Assembly (NCBI GenBank): GCA_011390085.1 | Contig: JAABTB010000156.1 | Coordinates: 1-5,922, forward strand | Reading direction: 5' to 3' | Length of the DNA stretch: 5,922 bases | From: Desulfobacula sp. | GTDB taxonomy: Bacteria; Desulfobacterota; Desulfobacteria; Desulfobacterales; Desulfobacteraceae | Part shown: one piece after another, positions 1-4,749 of the stretch | Numbering within the stretch: position 1 is the stretch's first letter | How the letters are laid out: every line of letters begins with the position of its first letter | Position numbers and translations under genes: made by a program | The notes under the pieces: model-generated | Told to the model about the DNA's origin: nothing | Databases searched by the model: none | The model's input: only the letters and a program-made list of their open reading frames with translations

Positions 1-1267
1 GGGCGATGTTGCGCTCTGAAGAAGATCCGGCCAGTTTTTTTTGAAACACATGGTCATGGTTCCGGTATATGATGGCGCCGGGAAAAAGCCGGCTTTTTTT
101 CAAATCCTTGAGACCGGCCGGGAAAATTTTATCCCCGTCAACGCTATTTACCTGGAATCCTTCCAGTTTTCCGGAGGGATTTATAAAACAAAGCCCGTCT
201 CCATTGTGGAGATCATGGGGGCCTTTCAGGGAAAAATACCGGGAATCCACCTGATCTATGGTTCCGATTTTCTCCCCAAGGGATTTCGGGGTATTAAGGG
301 ATTGAATATCGCCTTTCCGGCCCAAAAGCAAATAATCGGTTTCACCCCGGTTAAAGGTTTTTAAAGGATCAGGAACAAAAAACAGTTCGGTTCTGCCCGA
401 TGATGCGGCCCTGTACCCGGAAGATCCGGCAATAATGTCATCCAGCCTTTTCCGGTAATGGGCCGTGATGTTTTTGACATAGGCCAAATCCTTCAACCGG
501 CCCTCAATTTTAAAAGAGGTGATGCCGGCTTCGACCAGGTCATAAAGGTAATCGGAACGGTTCATATCCTTGAGGGACAAAAGGTGGCGGTCTCTTTCCA
601 GCACATGGCCTTCGCCGTTCATGAGGGTCCAGGAAAGACGGCAGGGCTGGCCGCACTGCCCGCGGTTGGCGCTTCTTTTTCCAATGGCGGCGCTGAAATA
701 GCAACGGCCACTGTAGCAGGCGCAAAGGGCCCCGTGCACAAAGCTTTCCAGGTCCACGCCGGTATTCTGCCGGATATCTTTGATGTCACTGAGGGACAGT
801 TCCCTTGCCAGGATCACCCGTTCAAATCCGGCCGATTCCAAAAACCGGACCCGGTCAACCGTCCGGTTGTCCAGTTGGGTGCTGGCAAACAAGGGAATGG
901 GCGGCAGATCCAGCTCCAGAATCCCCAGATCCTGGATGATCAGGGCATCGGCCCCGGCATTCCATAATTGGTGAATCAGCTTTTGGACCGCCTCCAGCTC
1001 ATGGTCAAAAATCAGGATGTTCAGGGCAATATAAATCTTTGCCTTGTAAAAATGGGCATAGGCTGCCAGTTTTTCGATCTCATTGATGTCATTGCCGGCA
1101 GCAGCCCTGGCGCTGAACCCGGCAGCGCCAATATAGACGGCATCGGCCCCATGGTTGACGGCAGCCATCCCCAATTCCCTGTTTTTTGCCGGTGACAGCA
1201 ATTCCAGCGTTTTAATGGTCGCCTCCCTGTTCTTTAACGAATGATTAGTTTTCTTCCCTGTTTTCAT
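1..1267 (-). CDS. rlhA: Peptidase U32 family protein, RlhA type (23S rRNA C2501 hydroxylation), 3' end outside window
   Basis: The frame is open from the ATG at 1267 to the window edge, giving 422 codons of a protein that is usually about 650 residues or more. Residues 174-192 match the U32 signature: E174, F176, G179-A-L-C182, G187, C189 and S192. C205 and C209 follow. Cys182, 189, 205 and 209 are the likely Fe-S ligands, as in the related TrhP and UbiU proteins. The N-terminal part (LELLSPAKN, then GADAVYIG near residue 40) is the usual U32 barrel start, and FKIEGRLK is also present. The later GDGLCF motif and the YRNxDH...SSERNIA stretch at the edge resemble E. coli RlhA (YdcP) just before its C-terminal DUF3656 region, which points to RlhA rather than TrhP. 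RlhA acts with iron and prephenate-linked metabolism to hydroxylate 23S rRNA (family knowledge). The ATG has no clear ribosome binding site; an ATT at 1216-1214 does. The gene is divergent from the MetE-like gene. Confidence 0.88.
   Translation of the reverse strand, partial: MKTGKKTNHSLKNREATIKTLELLSPAKNRELGMAAVNHGADAVYIGAAGFSARAAAGNDINEIEKLAAYAHFYKAKIYIALNILIFDHELEAVQKLIHQLWNAGADALIIQDLGILELDLPPIPLFASTQLDNRTVDRVRFLESAGFERVILARELSLSDIKDIRQNTGVDLESFVHGALCACYSGRCYFSAAIGKRSANRGQCGQPCRLSWTLMNGEGHVLERDRHLLSLKDMNRSDYLYDLVEAGITSFKIEGRLKDLAYVKNITAHYRKRLDDIIAGSSGYRAASSGRTELFFVPDPLKTFNRGETDYLLLGRKGDIQSLNTPKSLGEKIGTIDQVDSRYFSLKGPHDLHNGDGLCFINPSGKLEGFQVNSVDGDKIFPAGLKDLKKSRLFPGAIIYRNHDHVFQKKLAGSSSERNIA
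1222..1228 (-). promoter_or_regulatory. Strong Shine-Dalgarno-like AGGGAGG inside the 5' end of the rlhA-type frame
   Basis: On the minus strand AGGGAGG is followed after 5 nt by an ATT codon (1216-1214), in frame with the U32 protein. Starting there gives (M)KTLELLSPAKN, the typical N-terminus of the family. The upstream ATG at 1267 adds 17 polar residues and has no purine-rich site before it. ATT is a rare start codon (known for infC and pcnB in E. coli), so the site may instead be coincidental. Confidence 0.45.
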
Positions 1268-1289
1268 CTGTCGGCAATGATGGTATAAT
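1261..1289 (+). promoter_or_regulatory. Sigma70-type promoter for the MetE-like gene
   Basis: TTTTCA (1261-1266, 4 of 6 to TTGACA) lies 17 bp before a perfect TATAAT (1284-1289), which also has an upstream TG (1281-1282) making it an extended -10. Transcription would start near 1296, leaving a leader of about 50 nt before the ATG at 1347. This is the best housekeeping promoter match in the window. Confidence 0.6.
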
Positions 1290-1293
1290 ACCA
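1281..1293. promoter_or_regulatory. Perfect 13-bp palindrome containing -10 elements on both strands
   Basis: TGGTAT-A-ATACCA is exactly symmetric about position 1287. It reads TGG-TATAAT on the plus strand and TGG-TATTAT on the minus strand, so each direction gets an extended -10. The minus-strand copy has a poor -35 (GATTAT at 17 bp spacing). It would start transcription near 1278, about 11 nt before the rlhA-type ATG and about 62 nt before the in-frame ATT. It could also be a repressor operator. Confidence 0.5.
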
Positions 1294-1346
1294 CAATTTT
1301 TGAATAAATAATCCGGATAGAACCTTTTTTGGATGGAAACCATCAG

Positions 1347-2414
1347 ATGAACACTTTTAGACCCAATGCCTTGCCCCTTTTAATCGGCAGCCTTCCCATG
1401 ACGGACCACACAGCCGCCCTCAAGCTTGTTTTTGACCATACACCGGACATCCCCCTCTGGGTCCAACTGCCCCTTTACCGGGAAGAAGGCATGATCAGCC
1501 AATTTCTATCCGGTCTTCCGGGATTTGCCGAAGGAAGCGAAAAAAATCTTCTGGACACGTCCAGACCCGGTTTTGATAACGAGCTGGTCTCTTTTTTTGA
1601 GGACTATCTTGCCCTGTCTGAATCCGGTGAAGAATTAGGGGATTCACGGTTTGCCCTGTCCGGTACAAGGGGAAAAGGCTTTTTTGAATTTTTGCGGCAG
1701 GTGGATGAAAAAAAGACTCCGTTTATTGCCCTCAAGGGTCAGGTCACAGGCCCCATTACCTTTGGAACCGCGGTAAAGGATGAGAATGATAAAGACATCT
1801 TTTACCATGATCAGTTAAGGGATGCCGCCATTAAAAAACTGGCCATGAATGCAAAATGGCAGGCAAGGGAATTTTCCAAACGGGGAGCTGTTCCCATCAT
1901 TTTCCTGGATGAACCGGCCCTGGCCGGATTCGGAACATCGGCCTATATTACCATCAGCAAGGCCGACGTCATCCTCGGGATTGAGGAAATTTCCCGGGAA
2001 ATTCACTCGGAAGGCGGCCTTGTCGGGGTTCATGTCTGTGCCAACACGGAATGGGATATGCTTCTGGGGTCAGATATCGATATCATCAGCTTTGATGCGT
2101 TTTCCTATTTTGACAAATTCATCCTTTATCCTGAAATGATTAAAACCTTTTTAGACCAGGGGAAGATCCTTGCCTGGGGAATTGTTCCCACGGGAAAGCC
2201 GGACCTCATTGCCGCTCAAACCGGACCCGGCCTGACCCGGTTGCTGCACGGGCAACTGGATGAATTATCAGGGAAAACAGGGATAGGCAAGGCAACCCTC
2301 CTCTCCCAGTCCTTTATCACACCGAGCTGCGGCACCGGCTCTCTGGATCTTGTGTCTGCTACAAAGGTGCTGGCCTTGACCCGGGAAGTGTCCGAGGCCT
2401 TCCGAAAGCCCTAG
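1347..2414 (+). CDS. UROD/MetE-like superfamily protein (stand-alone MetE-like catalytic domain)
   Basis: This 355-residue protein has the size of a single TIM-barrel domain of the UROD/MetE superfamily, not the roughly 750 residues of full MetE. Visible motifs are RPNALPLLIGSLP near the N-terminus, KGQVTGPITFG in the middle, FLDEPAL (D188, E189), HVC (H229, C231), SFDAF (D250) and SFITPSCGTGSL (C328). In MetE the zinc ligands are His, Cys, Glu and Cys; here H229, C231 and C328 fit three of them, and D250 may stand in for the Glu. That suggests zinc-dependent activation of a thiol and methyl transfer, with a corrinoid protein as a possible donor as in core-MetE enzymes; the substrate is inferred, not shown. 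I prefer the ATG at 1347, with GGATGG at 1331-1336, over the in-frame TTG at 1329, because conserved-looking sequence begins just after it. It is convergent with the transglutaminase-like gene, 23 bp away. Confidence 0.8.
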   Translation: MNTFRPNALPLLIGSLPMTDHTAALKLVFDHTPDIPLWVQLPLYREEGMISQFLSGLPGFAEGSEKNLLDTSRPGFDNELVSFFEDYLALSESGEELGDSRFALSGTRGKGFFEFLRQVDEKKTPFIALKGQVTGPITFGTAVKDENDKDIFYHDQLRDAAIKKLAMNAKWQAREFSKRGAVPIIFLDEPALAGFGTSAYITISKADVILGIEEISREIHSEGGLVGVHVCANTEWDMLLGSDIDIISFDAFSYFDKFILYPEMIKTFLDQGKILAWGIVPTGKPDLIAAQTGPGLTRLLHGQLDELSGKTGIGKATLLSQSFITPSCGTGSLDLVSATKVLALTREVSEAFRKP

Positions 2415-2420
2415 GCAAGG

Positions 2421-2449
2421 CTATTGGTTTTCGTGCCCTATTGGTTTTC
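2421..2449. repeat. 12-bp direct repeat spanning the transglutaminase-like gene stop codon
   Basis: CTATTGGTTTTC occurs at 2421-2432 and again, identically, at 2438-2449, an offset of 17 bp. On the minus strand the second copy encodes the last residues ENQ and the TAG stop (2440-2438), and the first copy repeats that sequence just beyond the stop. It looks like a small local duplication in the convergent gap. I see no G/C-rich hairpin with a T tract here, so no clear intrinsic terminator. Confidence 0.75.
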
Positions 2450-3100
2450 TTTAAGAGCCTCTGCTGAAAAATCCTTTGAGCCTACCTCAAGATTTTCAAA
2501 ATACAGGGGATACTGTTTCATGGATGCAGATAGGATGGTCTCCCAGGGCAGATCGGCAAAGGTGCCGTGATCTTTTACATATTCCATGTGCCGGTGGCCT
2601 GATTTGTCAAAGGGATGAAAGATGGAATCCCTGGTTCCGTCGAACTCCAGGGGTTTTACATTGAAATTGGTGCAAAGCTCCAGATTAAATGCCGGGGTGG
2701 CCTTGACCCATTTTCCGTTCAGAAAAATTTCCGTATATCCGTGATACACAAAGACGTCGGTTCCCATGAGGCTTCTGAGCCGTTCGGTGTTCAGATGGTT
2801 CTGAACATCGGCAAAACCGAGTCTTGCCGGAATCTTCTGACTCCTTAGACAGGCCGTCAGAACTACGGCCTTGGCCACGCAATAGCCATGGCCCCGCAGA
2901 AGGATGGTACTGGCCTTCATGGATTCTTTTTTCGGTTCAATGCTGTAGGGGTTATACCGGAGTTTATCCCGGACTGCGTAATAGATAGCAACGGCCTTTT
3001 CCATGTCTTTCTTCCCGGATCGGCCGTGCTGTTCTGCAAAGGCCATAATAGCCGGGTGATCGCTGTCAATATAATAGGTCGGATGAAGATATTCTTCCAT
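2438..3100 (-). CDS. Transglutaminase-like domain protein
   Basis: The 220-residue product has the transglutaminase/papain-like core. Residues 34-49 form the usual helix ending KLRYNPY; the nucleophile region is GHGYCVAKA (C74), followed by LRSQKIPARLGFADV; the histidine region is VYHGYTEIFLNGKW (H120). At the third triad position, normally Asp in WxxxDPT, this protein has WVKATPAFN, so T135 replaces the Asp and N139 is nearby. A variant triad or a non-hydrolytic role is therefore possible. In bacteria such domains usually act as cysteine proteases or peptide-processing enzymes; the substrate is unknown. There is no signal peptide or membrane segment, so it is probably cytoplasmic. The start at 3100 has AGGTG (3111-3107) six bases upstream. 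It is single, convergent with the MetE-like gene and divergent from the 3358 operon. Confidence 0.85.
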   Translation of the reverse strand: MEEYLHPTYYIDSDHPAIMAFAEQHGRSGKKDMEKAVAIYYAVRDKLRYNPYSIEPKKESMKASTILLRGHGYCVAKAVVLTACLRSQKIPARLGFADVQNHLNTERLRSLMGTDVFVYHGYTEIFLNGKWVKATPAFNLELCTNFNVKPLEFDGTRDSIFHPFDKSGHRHMEYVKDHGTFADLPWETILSASMKQYPLYFENLEVGSKDFSAEALKENQ

Positions 3101-3357
3101 AAGTCACACCTGTCCAGTTTGGGTTCTTAACAAGCCCTATTCTTACCCTAATATGGATTAAAAATGAACTCTTTTTAAATGCCGGGATATTTTTCATTTG
3201 TCTCCCGGAACAAAAATGTCCCGCTGCTTGAGACAGATCCCTGTCTTTGTCGGGGTAACCGGCCGCCTTTTCATCCATACCGGAGCGCGGGAAAGGCCCG
3301 GCATAATTTATGCTGTTATATTTTTAACGCATTCAACTTTAAAAAAGGCAGGGCACC
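3101..3357. other. Divergent intergenic region with several small inverted repeats
   Basis: No gene is visible in these 257 bases. Inverted repeats seen are CCGGGA/TCCCGG (3182-3187 and 3203-3208), a tight AGACAG-ATCC-CTGTCT hairpin (3231-3246), and GCATAA-T-TTATGC (3301-3313). None is followed by a T run, so they do not look like intrinsic terminators. The first two sit well upstream of the 3358 start and could fold in a leader RNA if transcription begins early. I recognise no known riboswitch core here, and no convincing -35/-10 pair in either direction. Confidence 0.4.
3301..3322 (+). promoter_or_regulatory. Possible operator and -10 element upstream of the 3358 operon
   Basis: A perfect 13-bp inverted repeat, GCATAATTTATGC (3301-3313), lies just upstream of TATATT (3317-3322), a fair -10. 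The corresponding -35 region is poor, so expression may need an activator, and the palindrome could be its site. Transcription from here would leave a leader of about 30 nt before the ATG at 3358. The assignment is a guess from position and symmetry. Confidence 0.3.
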
Positions 3358-4119
3358 ATGGCCAAACCCTATGGACGAAAAACAAAGCTTCAAGTCGGCA
3401 CTATCCTGACGGAAAAAGACCGGGCCACGGCCTTTGAAAAACTGACCCGAATCCCTGACAAACAGCTCGTGGGACACCTTTTTTCCTATTTCTATAGCAC
3501 GGACCCCCTCATCAAATTCCGGAGCGCCTCAGCCATGGGCCGTCTTGTTGCCCGCATGGCCGAGCAGGACATGGAAAAGGCAAGGATTGTTCTGAGGCGT
3601 ATCATGTGGAACCTGAATGACGAATCCGGCGGCATCGGCTGGGGATCGCCTGAAGCCATGGGAGAAATCCTGGCCCGGAGCCCGGAACTGGCCCTGGAAT
3701 TCAAATCCATTCTTTTTTCCTATCTTGATCCGGGGGGCAATTTTATTGAACACGAAATGCTGCAACAAGGGGTATTATGGGGAATCGGCACCTATCTTCA
3801 CACCCATCCCCGGGATCTCAACGAAAAAACAAGGGCCATGCTTTACTGTTACCTGCACTCCGAGGACCCGGTAAAAAGAGCCTATGCCTTCAGGGCTCTG
3901 GGCTATGCACGGAGCTTCCGGAGTTGCCTTGCACCTGACCATATCAGAACCGATGATCGCCGTGTGAATCTGTTTAACGGGTGGAATTTTTCTGAAATCC
4001 GTATCTCTGATCTGGCAAAAAGCAATGAGGATGAAAAAATTTGCTTGATGGATCCTGTGGCATGCTTATTGAAACCTTGCCAAGGTAAATGGCGTGAACG
4101 TGTTTATATCGGAATATAA
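3358..4119 (+). CDS. DVU0298-like HEAT-repeat-type protein of unknown function
   Basis: The 253-residue product is almost all helical, with HEAT/PBS-lyase-like repeats: roughly residues 35-67 (LFSYFYSTDPLIKFRSASAM), 70-105, 108-140 and 165-192 (EDPVKRAYAFRALGYA). The most distinctive stretch, MWNLNDESGGIGWG then SPEAMGE (residues 83-103), is what I remember as the hallmark of the DVU0298 family of sulfate reducers; no function is known to me. Such repeats usually bind proteins or act as scaffolds. A small strand-rich piece follows (VNLFNGW...EIRISDLA, residues 203-220), and then a roughly 30-residue tail with C229, C237 and C242 that looks less typical. The start has AGGG (3350-3353) and AAAGG (3343-3347) upstream. 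It is the first gene of a likely operon with the 76-residue protein and the ferredoxin. No signal peptide or membrane segment is present. Confidence 0.8.
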   Translation: MAKPYGRKTKLQVGTILTEKDRATAFEKLTRIPDKQLVGHLFSYFYSTDPLIKFRSASAMGRLVARMAEQDMEKARIVLRRIMWNLNDESGGIGWGSPEAMGEILARSPELALEFKSILFSYLDPGGNFIEHEMLQQGVLWGIGTYLHTHPRDLNEKTRAMLYCYLHSEDPVKRAYAFRALGYARSFRSCLAPDHIRTDDRRVNLFNGWNFSEIRISDLAKSNEDEKICLMDPVACLLKPCQGKWRERVYIGI

Positions 4120-4159
4120 ATGACCCATACCCGCCTGATATATATGAAAGAAAAAGGCC

Positions 4160-4390
4160 ATGCTGAAAAAAAAATGTGACATCAATCTTGTTCAAACCAT
4201 TGAGCTTGCCCGGCAGATGATCTCTCTCGCGCAAACCGGGTATGAACAACGGGAAGATCCGGGATGCGGAATTCTTTACGGGATCCTTCTGGATTCCGGT
4301 TACCGGCTTCTGGATCTTGCACAAAAAGAAAGACAGGCCCATATTAAGAAAGGCTGGTGGGAAAATTCAGACAAAAAGGAAAACAAATAA
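4160..4390 (+). CDS. Small conserved-looking protein of unknown function (76 aa)
   Basis: I do not recognise this family. The product is amphipathic and helical: a first helix around residues 9-26 (LVQTIELARQMISLAQTGYE), a turn with REDPGCG, then a second helix GILYGILLDSGYRLLDLAQK ending in QAHIKKGWW and a charged Lys/Asn tail. C6 and C36 are the only cysteines. Codon choice matches the neighbours, and the ATG at 4160 is the only start because an in-frame TGA stands at 4145-4147. The ribosome binding site is weak (GAAAG, 4146-4150). It sits 40 nt after the DVU0298-like gene and 17 nt before the ferredoxin, so it is very probably co-transcribed and may work with one of them. The opposite strand is also open here, but that reading lacks any family signature. 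Confidence 0.7.
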   Translation: MLKKKCDINLVQTIELARQMISLAQTGYEQREDPGCGILYGILLDSGYRLLDLAQKERQAHIKKGWWENSDKKENK

Positions 4391-4407
4391 ACCGGAGATT
4401 GAAGGTG

Positions 4408-4590
4408 ATGAAACCCGTCGTTGATTTAGGATGCTGCATCCTCTGTGAAATCTGTGTGGAGCTTGCCCCTCATGCATTTAAAATCAATGACGCCGGCTAT
4501 GTGGACATTCTTCCCCTGGATGATTATGCAGATGAAGACATCCGTGAGGCCATTAAAAACTGTCCCAAAGATTGCATCAGTTGGGAATAA
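4408..4590 (+). CDS. Single [4Fe-4S] cluster ferredoxin (60 aa)
   Basis: The protein has the layout of D. gigas-type ferredoxins of about 58 residues: C10-x2-C13-x2-C16 near the N-terminus, an acidic middle (PLDDYADEDIREAI), and C52 followed by Pro near the C-terminus. These four Cys would hold one [4Fe-4S] cluster. The place of the extra D. gigas Cys18 is Ala20 (VELAPHAF), so neither the second cluster nor the usual disulfide can form. Two additional cysteines, C9 (adjacent to the first ligand) and C56, are unusual. It acts in the cytoplasm as a low-potential electron carrier; its partner enzyme is not evident. I choose the ATG at 4408, with GGAG at 4394-4397; an in-frame ATG at 4357 would add 17 basic residues overlapping the upstream gene. 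It is the last gene of the 3358-4590 operon. Confidence 0.9.
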   Translation: MKPVVDLGCCILCEICVELAPHAFKINDAGYVDILPLDDYADEDIREAIKNCPKDCISWE

Positions 4591-4664
4591 TCCTGCCCGT
4601 CAACACGCTTTCCCGTCACGAAAATCACAAAATTCAACCTGAATTATCAAAAAACCATTGCACC

Positions 4665-4682
4665 TGATACACAAATGTGTCA
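4665..4682. other. Hairpin-like inverted repeat downstream of the ferredoxin
   Basis: TGATACA-CAAA-TGTGTCA forms a 7-bp stem with one G-T wobble in RNA and a 4-nt loop, followed by TTTACCTC. The stem is too weak and the T run too short for a confident intrinsic terminator. Because it overlaps the best -35 candidate for the downstream regulator, it could equally be a protein-binding operator. Confidence 0.35.
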
Positions 4683-4706
4683 TTTACCTCTTCAACACCC
4701 TATGAT
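4677..4706 (+). promoter_or_regulatory. Possible sigma70 promoter for the sigma54 activator gene
   Basis: GTGTCA (4677-4682, 4 of 6 to TTGACA) lies 18 bp before TATGAT (4701-4706, 5 of 6 to TATAAT). Transcription would start near 4713, leaving a leader of about 37 nt. The -10 overlaps the first of three tandem repeats and the -35 overlaps an inverted repeat, an arrangement that suits regulation. The match is moderate. Confidence 0.4.
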
Positions 4707-4741
4707 CAACCAGTGTGATCAACCCATGTGATCAACCGATG
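4703..4741. repeat. Three 13-bp tandem repeats (TGATCAACCnnTG type)
   Basis: TGATCAACC begins at 4703, 4716 and 4729, exactly 13 bp apart. The full units are TGATCAACCAGTG, TGATCAACCCATG and TGATCAACCGATG, so 9 leading bases and the closing TG are invariant and only bases 10-11, or 10-11 plus one, vary. Each unit starts with the palindrome TGATCA, which contains a GATC site. The array ends 8 bp before the regulator's ATG and overlaps its putative -10. Iterated direct repeats at a promoter suggest cooperative protein binding. Confidence 0.85.
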
Positions 4742-4749
4742 TTTTATAT

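Larger units (their letters stand above)
4591..4749. other. Non-coding region between ferredoxin and regulator
   Basis: These 159 AT-rich bases hold no open frame with coding character. They contain the hairpin-like inverted repeat, the moderate promoter and the tandem 13-bp array listed separately. The composition change from the GC-richer genes on both sides supports a regulatory role. Confidence 0.6.

Noticed and set aside
41..364. 107-residue open frame on the plus strand
   Set aside because: It is antisense to the conserved GDGLCF-to-SSERNIA part of the U32 protein.
458..967. 169-residue open frame on the plus strand
   Set aside because: It lies entirely opposite the RlhA-type gene, whose translation carries the U32 signature; the plus-strand reading has no recognisable family pattern.
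1329..1346. TTG start for the MetE-like protein
   Set aside because: It has a weak upstream site and adds only six non-conserved residues; the ATG at 1347 has GGATGG before it.
3231..3246. Intrinsic terminator from the AGACAG/CTGTCT hairpin
   Set aside because: No T tract follows on either strand and no gene ends immediately upstream.
4057..4075. TGGCAT...TTG resembling a sigma54 promoter
   Set aside because: The -12 GC is missing and it lies inside the DVU0298-like coding region.
3974..4342. 122-residue open frame on the minus strand
   Set aside because: It overlaps two plus-strand genes with better codon character and an operon layout, and its sequence shows no family signature.
4357..4407. 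Longer ferredoxin start at 4357
   Set aside because: It would overlap the preceding gene and add a 17-residue basic leader not found in this ferredoxin type; the ATG at 4408 matches the usual length.
4703..4741. CRISPR array
   Set aside because: The units are directly adjacent 13-mers without spacers and there are no cas genes.
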